Below are positions 35,641-46,100 of a stretch of DNA of 64,000 nucleotides, piece after piece. Below the pieces are notes generated by a model that worked only from the letters and a program-made list of their open reading frames with translations, was not told the DNA's origin and did no database searches. The stretch is from positions 301,642,504 through 301,706,503 of the forward strand of contig NC_080671.1 of assembly GCF_030247195.1 (NCBI RefSeq), written 5' to 3'. Origin of the DNA: Topomyia yanbarensis. Its lineage: Eukaryota; Arthropoda; Insecta; Diptera; Culicidae. The translations under genes were made by a program, and so were the position numbers. Position 1 is the first letter of the stretch, and each line of letters opens with the position of its first letter.

Positions 35641-35810
35641 AGGGTGCCTCACCATTTCATTAATTACTCGGAATACCATTGATGCCATGCGTATGAATTG
35701 GCACCAATATCTTTGCTTTGAACAAAGATGACTAACGCCGCTCTATCCAACGGCTTCAAATGGTTAGAGCGAAAATAGGCTACCCTAGGTGAAGTTGTTA
35801 AATTCAGCTT
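35641..35810 (+). repeat. Dispersed repeat, copy 2 (ATTAATTACTCGG family)
   Basis: GGTGCCTCACCATTTCATTA then ATTACTCGG, GCGTATGAATTGGCA and CTTTGCTTTG phrases match 53545-53630. Partial and AT-rich. The class is unknown. Confidence 0.45.
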
Positions 35811-36179
35811 TTTTGTTATTTAAGGCAAGTTCAAAGCTGTTCCACGAATGACTAAATTTTTCGTTAGCGCGCCTTTCCATGGCCGTATATGAAATATACG
35901 TAACGATAAACAAAATTTGTTTATTTTTTGCTTCGGAATTTCACCTGGAGAATTTCAAAAATAATAAGCTGAAAAATGAATAAGTATCGATTGATTTGCA
36001 ATTTTAATGTAAAATCATCTCACGCGATCCATACTTTAACATCAAAAGTGGTCAGGTGGCATCATTGTGCGTATAGTCGTAAGTTGGACAGATTTCCGTG
36101 TCACATATTACTGTGATGCTGCCAACAGTCTGCTCTTTTATACAACACATTCTCTTTTACACGATCTTCTTAAATTAAC

Positions 36180-36624
36180 CCTTTCATGCCCAACTTTTTT
36201 CTAGTGCATGTAGAGTTTCAAAACTATTTTCCTTGAAAACTGGAGTCAAGAAACACGAAAAGCCTATTTTCATAAAGATAGGTGCGTCCATGGCAGAAGC
36301 TGGTCAATTTTTATCTTCTAATGCTCAATACAATTCTCCTAGAATAATTACAATAGTCCAATTACGTGGAAAACGTAGTCAACGACAGTCTAAATTGATA
36401 AGTTTTATCAGTTTTCAATAATATTGCACCATAACGAAGATATATGAAAAAAAGCATTTTCCGTCGTCAACGTAAACTGTCCCTGGCAGCACTGCTCGAA
36501 AACACAACATCGCCCACAACTCCTACAAAACAAAATGTTATGCAACAAAAGCACATTGGATAATGTGTTTCACATTATCTGAGGTACACAACGAGAGGCA
36601 GCGCTATATGTCTAATAAAAGAGG
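36180..36624 (-). mobile_element. Left part of CCGGGGCTAGTTGGCGG-type element, split by a LINE
   Basis: The 36500-36620 stretch (CACATTGGATAATG, CACAACGAGAGGCAGCG, ATGTCTAATA) is the reverse complement of 56025-56120. It stops at AATAAAA, where the LINE starts, and resumes at 39946-39990 (CCGCCAACTTTCCCCAACCG, then CTAGCCCCGGGCTCCCCTA). The right part completes the terminal sequence of the 55.96-kb copy. This is a nested arrangement with the LINE as the later insertion. Confidence 0.65.
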
Positions 36625-39600
36625 ACTACGCACCAAAATTGACGAGTTGTTCATCGCTGTTTCAGACGTGGCTGAATGATCAAATCAATTCACTTTAGTT
36701 ATTCGGCTGAAAGTACACGGCTTACCGTAACGATCGCGATCCAGACAGTACAGGGAAAAAACGCGGCGGCAGTGTGCTTATCGCAGTGTCCAACCGGCTC
36801 TCGTCTAAACATAAAACTGCTAGAACCGATATCGAACTACTATGGGTAGATATTCGCGGTCGCGATACTAATATTTGTGTTGGTGTAGTGTATATTCCCC
36901 CCGACTCCGCATGTGATATAGATATTATTCAGAAGCACATAGACTCAGCACTTGACATCGCAACTTCCATTCAACCCAACACGGCTCATCTACTGTTTGG
37001 TGATTATAATCAACCTAGACTTCCATGGAAAAGTACCTCCACTGGCTATGTCTTCCCAAACCCTTCTGAATCAACCTTCTCTAGAGCGAGTATTGCCTTA
37101 CTGGACGGAATGTCTGTATTGAACATGCTGCAAATGTGTACAGTAAATAACAGATGAAATCGTACCCTGGACCTCCATTTCGTAAATGAAGAAGCTTCTA
37201 TTAACTGCACCGTTTCAGAAGCCCTTGAGCCGTTAGTTGCTTGTGACGCACACCATCCTCCCCTTCTAGTAACGCAGATCTGTCCCCAGTTAGTTGTTTA
37301 TGACGAAATAATAGATGTTAGGGAGTTCAATTTTTCAAAAACTGATTTCAATAGGCTCCAAAACTCGCTGTAGGCAATCGATTGGGAGACTTTGCTGAAT
37401 TCCGCGATCGATGTAGATGTTGCCGTAGAAAAACTTGCACTGGTCCTAAAACAACTTTTCAAACTACATGTTCCCGCACCACGTCCCCGACCAAAACCAG
37501 CATGGTCCAATCGTCAAATACGTAAACTGAAAAGACTGCGAGCAGCTGCACTTTGGCATTACACCAGCCGACGAAACCCCCTCACAAAACGAGAGTTTAT
37601 TGAAGCCAGCAACAGTTACAAGACATATAATCGCTTTCTCTACTCAAGACACGTCGCACAAACCCAATCGAACCTGAAACAAAATCCAAAGCAGTTTTGG
37701 TCTTTCGTTAACGGGAAACGTAAAGAAAACGGGCTTCCTTCCAGTATGTTCCTTGCAAATGAAACATCAAGTACCCCAAGCGGCATTTGTGACCTATTTG
37801 CGCAGCATTTCTCAACTGTGTTTAAAAAAGTATCGGCCAACTTCACTCTGGTGGAACATAGTCTTCAGTATGTCCCTCATGATGTAATTAATTTAGGCAT
37901 TATTCAATTTACTGACAAAGATATTCTAACTGCTATGAGAAAGCTTAAGTCTTCAACATCGGCAGGACCAGATTGTATTCCTTCCATTATACTGAAAAGA
38001 TGCGCATTGTGTACGCCTTTAAGACTAATTTTTAACCAATCGCTGTCGCAATCAACGTTCCCCGTCTGTTGGAAAAAAATAGTTATGTTTCCCGTTTTTA
38101 AAGAGGTGATAAGCAAAATGTTGCGAACTATCGTGGCATAACTTCACTCTGCGCTGGCTCAAAGTTATTTGAAATATCGGTAGGAAATGTGCTGTTTCGT
38201 GAGACCAGAGCATATATGGCCTGCGTTAAGCCAAAGCGAACTGAGCGCCATAATTTTTTCCCGGTATTTTCAATGAAAAAAATAATTTATCATTTATTTA
38301 CCATTATCATAGAAAGTTTAAGGGTACTTATTTGCTATCGTTTACTATTTGAGTTCTCAGAAATAAATTGATGTAGGTGTTAAGAGTGCTACATTAGCTG
38401 CGATAGCGATTTTTAGGAAGGTACCTCCAAATGGCGCTTGGTCCTCTTTGGCTTAACACAGGCCATATATCGAAGGACCAACATGGCTTTTTTTCAGGTA
38501 GATCGACAACTACTAATCTAGCCCAATTCACTTCGCTCTGTATTAAAAATATTGAAGTTGGATCTCAGGTCGATACTGTATACACGGATCTCAGGGCTGC
38601 ATTCGATTGTGTAGATCACTCTCTTCTACTGGCAAAGATGAAGCGGCTGGGCGCTTCGGAAAATTGTATAGGGTGGCTTAAATCATATCTCGTAAATCGT
38701 TCTCTGTCTGTAAAATTAGGAAATAACGAGTCATACAGTTTCATCAACTTGTCGGGAGTGCCTCAAGGGAGCAATATAGGACCGTTTCTTTTCTCGTTGT
38801 TCTTCAATGACGTTTGTTTTGTTATTCCTCCTGGGTGTAGACTTATATATGCCGAGGATCTCAAACTATTTCTTATTGTGCGGTCAATAGAAGATTGCAA
38901 GAAACTACAGCAACACTTAGATGCTTTCTGTAGTTGGTATAATCGCTGGCTTTCAGCGTGTCCAAGTGATATCCATAATATCGTTTGCACGTAGAAAAAA
39001 TCCAACACTGTGGAACTACACCATCTCCGGGGAATCGCTAGAGAGAATGACAGGCGTCAGAGATCTCGGTGTACTTCTGGACTCACAACTGACCTTCAGA
39101 AATCATTACTCTCATGTTACAGCACAGGTAAATTGAAATTTCGGTTTCATTATAAGAATCGCCAAAGAGTTCACTGATCCATATTGTTTGCGGGCACTCT
39201 ATTTTTCACTTGTGCGATCTGTCTTGGAAGCTTCAGCACCCATTTGGTGTCCTTACACGAGCATTTGGATCAACCGAATAGAAGCAGTGCAGGCAAGATT
39301 CCTCCGTTTTGCTCTTAGAACTCTGCCGTGCCGTAACCCAACAGAGCTACCACCGTACATCGATCGCTGTCGTCTGCTCGATATGGAAACCCTAGCCAAA
39401 AGGCGGAACACATTTAGAGCAGTATTTGTTGGGAACATATTAACTGGCCAAATAGATGCTCCAGATATTCTCTCACAAATAAATGTCAATGTGCCCCCGA
39501 GAAGTCTCAGATCGCATAACTTTTTAAGACTCGAGTTTCAACGCACGGAGTACGGTCAAAACGACCCCATTAGGGCGATGTGTAATGTTTTTAATAATGT

Positions 39601-39945
39601 TTATGACCATTTTGATTTTTTTGTATCTTGTGATATTTTCAAAAATAGACTAAGGTTGACTTAGATTTTAAGATTCATTTTTTGTAATATTTGTATTTTT
39701 TATTTTTGTAATGCTGTGTACTATGTGATTATATTTTATTGTAGTGTGAATCCATTGTAATCAGGTGTGCATATATGAAAAGATAATGGGTTTTTACGCC
39801 CATATGAGGATTGCTTCTGAAGTATATCCTGAAATGGGCTTTTCCCATTCAACTACATTTCATGAAGACCAACATAGGTCAGATGAAAAATAAGAATGAA
39901 TAAATAAATAAATAAATAAACAAAAACGAAGAAAAGAAGATTCCG
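36625..39945 (+). pseudogene. Jockey-clade-like non-LTR retrotransposon, 5'-truncated, interrupted and frameshifted
   Basis: Collinear frames give an endonuclease (about 36660-37160, with G-V-V-Y-I-P-P and a G-D-Y-N box at about 37000), a linker region (37392-38141) and a reverse transcriptase (38435-39000) with D-Q-H-G-F-F-S-G-R-S, Y-T-D-L-R-A-A-F-D and G-V-P-Q-G-S blocks. A C-terminal region follows to a stop at 39662. The catalytic Y-A-D-D box reads Y-A-E-D (38848-38859), a D-to-E change at a metal-binding residue. A MITE sits in the RT at about 38206-38466, and there are stops near 37157 and 38141 and a frameshift near 38975. The 3' end is a GAATAAATAAATAAAT tail. The start lies inside the endonuclease, so ORF1 is lost. 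Insertion target AAAA-rich, with a possible short AAAA duplication. Confidence 0.85.
38206..38466. mobile_element. Small MITE inserted in the LINE reverse transcriptase
   Basis: The left end ATATGGCCTGCGTTAAGCC and the right end GGCTTAACACAGGCCATAT are inverted repeats. They continue inward as AAAGCGAACTGAGCGCCAT against ATGGCGCTTGGTCCTCTTT. The insert separates RT sequence that is otherwise collinear. The target is TATAT-like, so the exact duplication cannot be fixed. The class is not known. Confidence 0.75.
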
Positions 39946-40000
39946 CCAACTTTCCCCAACCGCCAACTAGCCCCGGGCTCCCCTAACTTGCTAAGATTTT
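39946..40000 (-). mobile_element. Right part of the split CCGGGGCTAGTTGGCGG-type element
   Basis: CCGCCAACTTTCCCCAACCG followed by CTAGCCCCGGGCTCCCCTA is the reverse complement of the left end of the 55956 copy. It directly follows the LINE tail and completes the element begun at 36180. Confidence 0.65.
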
Positions 40001-40029
40001 TAATAAAAAATGTTATTACTAATTTAAGA

Positions 40030-40765
40030 TAGAAGGGTTAAATTAATCGCGAAAATTAATTAATTCTATCAACACTGCAAATGTACCACCAACGTCAAAT
40101 TTGAATGCTAAATGTCGCAGAACCTAATTTTCGAAAGAATTTTTTAGAATAATTTTCTGAATTGCATAAAGTTCAAAAACCGATTTAATGCACCTAACAA
40201 TGAGATCGAACAGTTCCGATACTATTAATCATATGTGTTATAAGTCTCTTTCATATAGTGTTATCTGCTCGAAATCTACTTGGGAAATATTTCTAGTATC
40301 AGTATTTACATTGCAATGGGCAAAAGTGAAAATCTTATGCGTTAGCCTTGAGATTAATTTTTAAGAAAGAATCTAAAATAACTCAGAGGCTAATAATTCT
40401 AATGTAAAACTTTACTGGCACCGAACTTCCTTCCTGTTCCCAATTCGAACAAATGACAGATTATTTACGTGTCTTGTATTCATCATTAGCCAATGGCAAT
40501 TGATTGGGTAAATGCAATAAAAATGATATCTGTATTGAACCTTTCTGATTCATTGTTAGGTGAATTGAATCGGTTTTAGACTGATCCAACTAAGTTCGTG
40601 TGATTCAGAAAATAATACTAAAATATTCTGTCGAAGACACAAAGTCTCTGCGATGAACATATTGTGAAATATTTGAGATTAAAAGCGTTGGTGTTGGAGG
40701 TACATTTGCAGTGCTAACAGAATTAATAAATTTATGCAATTAGATTAACCCTTCTATATCCAAGT
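40030..40765. mobile_element. Foldback element, diverged arms
   Basis: The left arm starts TAGAAGGGTTAAATTAATCG and includes CACTGCAAATGTACCACCAA. The right arm carries the inverse, TTGGAGGTACATTTGCAGTG, and TTAACCCTTCTATA. Further inside, AAACCGATTTAATGCACCTA and an inverted TAGGTGAATTGAATCGGTTT extend the pairing. Total about 735 bases. No ORF; TSD not resolved. Confidence 0.65.
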
Positions 40766-40807
40766 TAGTAACAGTTTTCGGAAAAGTTATTAATGACATT
40801 CTGGACA

Positions 40808-41292
40808 AACTTTATATAGGACCAGTGGCAACCCGTCGCGCGTCGCTGTGACTTTCAACGAAATAGGAGTAAAACACAATTTGTTCCGAAGCGCCATCTG
40901 GCGGGCAGATAATCCCCAACCAATAGCACACAAACACGCGCCCCATAACAAATGTCTACTACGTATAAATTTTCACGGCAATCGGTTAAGCCGTTTGGGA
41001 GTCCATAAATCATATACATACAATTGACTTTTATATGTATAGACTAGCTTATACCCATCGCGCGTTACTGCGATTTTCAACGAAATAGAAAGAAAACACA
41101 ATTTGTTCCGTAGCGCCATCTGGCGGGCAGATAATCCGCAACCAATAGCACACAAACACGCTCCATAACAAATGCCTACTGTGTATGAATTTTCACGGAA
41201 ATCGGTTAGGTCGTTTGGGAGTCTATAAATCATATACATACAAACTTTGACTTTTATATATATATTGATAGATTGATAGATAGATAGATAGG
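40808..41292 (+). repeat. Dimer of RTE-like LINE 3' ends plus GATA run
   Basis: Two copies of about 215 bases (from CGTCGCTGTGACTTTCAACG at 40841 and from GCGTTACTGCGATTTTCAAC about 222 bases on) share CGCCATCTGGCGGGCAGATA, AATCGGTTAAGCCGTTTGGG and GTCTATAAATCATATACATA. Each ends in GACTTTTATATATA-type sequence, the second leading into TATAGAT-like and (GATA)n runs at 41262-41292. A conserved AATCGGTT-CGTTTGGGAGT-TATA ending is typical of RTE-group 3' UTRs. No coding part remains. Confidence 0.6.
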
Positions 41293-41299
41293 TTTTTCA

Positions 41300-42912
41300 G
41301 TTTGAGTGGAATAGCGATCAGAACCTGCGGCGATGCAAAAGTAGTGTTCCCCATTTGCCATACAAACATTAAACACAATGCGCAAATCCGAGAAGCAAGC
41401 AATAGTCCCCATTTTGGACCACAAAAGGAACATAAAAAGTGATATGCTGGAAAATGGAATATGTTGAATCACTCTAATGTTCATATTAATCGCAGCAGTT
41501 GTGTGTGTTATCCTCGAATTAATCACCTATAAATCTACATATGGTTTTTTTTTTCAATTAGATAAAAAAGAGAAAATTGAATATTGTCGATGGCGCAATA
41601 AAGTAGTGAAAAATGCACCCAATCATAATTAAAATAGAGCAAGTGTAACGCACGTAAATGAACCCTAAACAGTACCGTAGGCGAAAGGTTCGTCACGGTC
41701 TGCTATAAATTCGGAGCGTCCCTTTTTTTTGCTCCAGTCTTGCCCGTTTTTTTTTAATTCCGCTACTCTCCATTCTCGCAAGAATGTTTTGAAGCTGAAA
41801 TCTGTGGGAAAATAAACTTTTTTTGTTCTCTCAAGCCATTGAATTGTTCGCATTGCTATGGAGGGGAAAATATTGTGCAGCCTCTTCCGAATTCCACAAG
41901 TCTCTTGTTTTCGGTGATGTGGTAGAGAAAACCAAAATCGGGAGGTCAGATATATTATGAAGTGAATTTTATTAAAGACCTGAATGATATTTATGTGAGC
42001 GAAACCATCAGCCAAGGATTATCGTCATGCAACATAGACTGATGGCACTTGGGGCGATGAATATATTGATCTCCACCAATTAAGTCCGGCAAAGCACATA
42101 CTTTGATATGTACGTTGCCCCTCAGGACTATTATGTTTAGAGACGAATATGAACATCTTGCTTGTATTTTGATTGTTTCTAATACTGGAGTCGACCAGCA
42201 GTGGAAAAACGGGCTACATGGGCATGTTTACGATTATGAGACTTCTTGTGGACCTTGGAGCATTTTATCATCAGTATGAATAATATTACATTGATAGAGA
42301 AACCTTGCCATCCTAAGCAAATAATTACGAAATTGAGTATTGAAGCCAAACAAATGGGAAAGGCATCAACATTGAACGCTCCATATGTTTGCTCGGTAAC
42401 CTGAAGATATTATTCAAACGAGAAAATATCGTTTCTTTCCGACTCAATCAAACGTTCTCATGTGAAATCCGAATGATGATGGAAACAGACTCTTCTTAAA
42501 TGATCGATCGTAATTTTAATAAAAAAAAATATTAAGTGTGTTCCATACCAATAGGGATCGACTATTTAATTAATCATTAAAAGTTCAAGCCTCCCTGCAG
42601 AAGCGTGTAAATTCGCTGTAAATCGAATCAAAATAATAATCTCACATGTCATTCCAAACTGTGATAATATCTTGTGATCGAATATCGCGATTGCGATACG
42701 AGGAACGCAACAGTGTTCGAGGCAGACAGATTTTCACATTTCTTACAAAAGAAATGTATAGGATTCGCTCAAACTTTGGAAATTATTTCCGAGGCCCGGA
42801 GTGCCGAGTCTCATATATCAATCGATTCAGTTTGAAAGATTTGGACGCTGCTGTATGTATATGTATATATGTCCTAATGTCATGTAATTATCTCAGCTAT
42901 GTGCTGAACCGA
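41300..42912. other. No recognised gene
   Basis: The longest open frame is 116 codons on the minus strand (41665-42015), with no recognised domain. It has Lys/Trp-rich but ordinary AT composition. Nothing else was found that supports a gene, and no TIR or SINE motif was seen. Confidence 0.35.
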
Positions 42913-43010
42913 TCTTAGTTTTTTTTATTTTGATTATAGCGGTTTTAACCTTAGGGTCATTATCCTCTTTTCGGGTTAAAGAAATCTCTTTCTAGCAAGT
43001 TATAGATTGT
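42913..43010 (-). mobile_element. SINE 3'-half fragment, minus strand
   Basis: ATTATAGCGGTTTTAACCTT, AGGGTCATTATCCTC and TTTTCGGGTTAAAGAAATCT are the reverse complement of the SINE body at 22510-22580. The tRNA-like head is absent. T-rich sequence at 42918-42928 represents the inverted A-tail. Confidence 0.65.
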
Positions 43011-43149
43011 AGTTGCGGTTAGTCACGGTTAGTCGGCGACTAACCAGCTCCTGGAACCGAAAAAAAATATTTTTTGAGCCAAAAAAAAAAAAAATCCGTT
43101 GGCCTTATCATTCTGGAAGGCAAATTTAATGATCCCAGCTAATTGGAAT

Positions 43150-46100
43150 TTTGTGAATCTATTCAAACTCGTAGGGTATTGTCAAACTCCCTGCCGCGCT
43201 AGTATGATATTTTCATAACTCACATGGCGATCCCAGACTGTATGGGGCACTGGTATGATATGCTCATAGGATACTCTCAGATACTTGAAAGCACTAGTAT
43301 GATATTCCCACACCTCGCAGAGCGTTTCAACATTAGTTTGATACTTACAAGTCACGCAAGGCGCTCTCAGATTCTCTCGGACGATAGTCTGATGTTCCTA
43401 TCGCTTGCAGGGCGCTTCCACTCTCCCTGGGGCGCCAATATGATATTTGCAAAACTCATAGGACGCTACTATGATATTCCGATAGCTCGCAGGGTGCTCT
43501 CAGACTCGCAGGGGCACTAGTTTGTCATTTTCAAAGCTCTCAGGGCGCTCTCAAGCTCTTCAGGGTGCTAGTATGATATTCACAAAACTCTCTAATATGT
43601 TATCTTAATTTGACGGGCGCTTACAAATTCTCTGGGGCGCTAGTCTAATATTCTCATAGATTGCAGGGCGCTCTTAGATTCTCTCGAGCGCTTTTACGAT
43701 ATTCACATAATTCGCAGGGCGCTCTCAAACTTGCTAGGGCGCTAGTCTAATATTCTCGTAGTTCGTAGGGCGCTCTAAGATTCTCTGGAGCACTAGTATA
43801 ATATTACCATAGCTCGGAGAGCGCTTCCGCACTCGCTGGGGTGCTTTTCACTGCTTACAGGGCGCTAATATGACTCTATGGAGCGCCAGTATGATATTCG
43901 CAGGGTGCTCTCAGACTCGCAAGGGCACTAGTTTGTCATTTTCAAAGCTCGCAGGGCGCTCCGAGACCATATGGGGTGCTATTGTGATATCCACATAGCT
44001 CGGAGAGCGCTTCCACACTCGCTGGGGTGCTATTACGATATTCTCATAGCTCGCTGGGCGCTCTCAGTCTCTCCAGGGCGCTAGTATGACTCTATGGGGC
44101 GCAAGTATGGTATTCACATAGCTCGCAGGGCGCTCTCAGGTTCTCTAGAGCGCCAGCATAACATTCCCATAGCACGCTGGGCGCTCTCAAACTCTCTAGG
44201 GTAGCCTTATATTCTCATAGCTCGCAGGGCGCTCTCAGATTCTCTCTGGCGCCAGTATGATATTTCCATAGCTCGCAGGGCGCTAATCTGACATTCCCAC
44301 AGTTCGTAGGGCGCTTTCAGATTCTCTGGGGTGCCAGTATGATATTCCCATAGCTCGGAGAATGCTTTCATACTCGCTAGGGCCCCAGTATGATATATAA
44401 TATCATAGCTCACAAGGCGCTCTCAAGCTCTTCAGGGCGCTAGTATGATATTCACAGAGCTCGCAGGGCGCTCTCAGAATCCCTTGAGCACCAGCATGAT
44501 ACTCCTCGCAGGGCGTTCTCAAACTCTCTAGGATATTATGAAACTCTCATCGTCCGCAGGGCGCTCTCAGATTATTCTCTTTCGGACTCTCTGGGGCGCT
44601 ACATGATACTCGGAGAGCGCATCCTTGGTCGCTGGGGCGCTAGTATAATATTCTCATAGCTCGCAGATCGATTTCAAGCTTTCTAGGGCGCTAATATGAT
44701 TATGGGGATCTAAAAAAACATTAACATAGCTCGCGAGGCGCTCTCAGATTCACTCGAGCGCCAACATGATATTCCCATAGCTCGCAGGACGCTCTCGAAC
44801 TCTCTTGGGCGCTAGTTCGATTTTCTCTTAGTTTGCAGGGCGCTCACGAATTTTCTGGAGCGCTAGCATAAACACTCTCAAACTCACTAGGGTGCTAGTT
44901 CGATATTCTCATAGCTCTCTAGGGCGCTAGTATAACTGTATGGGGAGCTAGTATGGTATTCCCATAGCTCGCAGGGCGCTCTCAGATTCTCTAGAGCGTC
45001 AGTATGATATTCCAATAGCTCGAAGGCCGGGCCCAAACTCTGCAGGCGGTAGTTCGATATTTTCATAGTTCGCAGGGCGCTCACAGCTTCTTTGGGGCGT
45101 TAGTCTAATATTCCTATAGTTCGCAGTGCGCTCTCGGATTCTCTGGGGCGCCAGTACGATATTCCCATAGCTCGCATGGCACTCCAAAACTTACTAGGGC
45201 GCTAGTTTAATATTCTCATAGCTCCAGGCCGATTTCAAACTCTTTAGGGCGTTAGTATGGCTCTATTGGGCGCTAGTATGATATTCCCATTGCTCGCAGG
45301 ACGCTCTCAGCTTCTCTCTGGCGCAAGCATTTTGTTCCCATAGCTCGTAGGGTAATCTCAAACTCTTGAGAGCGCTAGTCTGTATTCGCATAGCGCGCGA
45401 GGCGCTCTCAGATTCTCTCGAGCGCCAGCATGATATTCCCATAGCTCGCAGGGTGCTCTCAAACTCTGTAGGGTAGTCTGATATTCTCATAGTTTGCAGG
45501 GCGCTCTCAGATTCTCTGGGGCGCCAGTGTGATATTCCCATAGCTCGCCGGGTACTTTAAAACTCACATTGGCGCTAGTCTGATAATCTCATAGCCCGCA
45601 GTACGCTCCGAGACCCTATGGGGTGCTATTGTGATATCCACATAGCTTGGAGAGCGCTTCCACGCTGGGGTGTTATAATGATATTCTCATAGCTCGCTGG
45701 ACGCTCTCAGGCTATCTAGGGCGCTAATATGACTCTATAGGGCGCAAGTATGATATTCACACAGCTCGTAGGGCGCTCTTTGATTCTCTCGAGTGCCAGC
45801 ATAACATTCCCATAGCACGCTGGGCGCTCTCAAACTCTCTAGATTAGCTTTATATTCTCAGCGCTCGCATGGCGCTCTCAGATTCTCTCTGGCGCCAGTA
45901 TAATATTTCCATAGCTCTCAGGGCGCTCCCAAACTCGCTAAAGCGCTAATCTGACATTCCCATAGTTCGAAGGGTGCTCTCAGATTCTCTGGGGTACCAG
46001 TATCATATTCCCATAGTTCGAAGAGTGGTTCCATGCTCGCTAGGGCCTCAGTATGATACGTAGTATCATAGCTCACAGGGCGCTCTCAAGCTCTTCAGGG

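Noticed and set aside
38490..38510. CAGGTAG (Zelda/TAGteam) site
   Set aside because: Lies in the RT coding part of a LINE; others (about 2213 and 61006, reverse strand) are also within LINEs. A heptamer is expected several times by chance in 64 kb.
41665..42015. 116-codon minus-strand frame
   Set aside because: No recognised domain or neighbouring exon; length is not unusual for chance over this much AT-rich DNA. Kept only as a note.
43224..45541. 17-residue repeat proteins encoded by the satellite on both strands
   Set aside because: Unit length divisible by three keeps any frame open; no conserved start, no frame preferred, and units contain stops at random.
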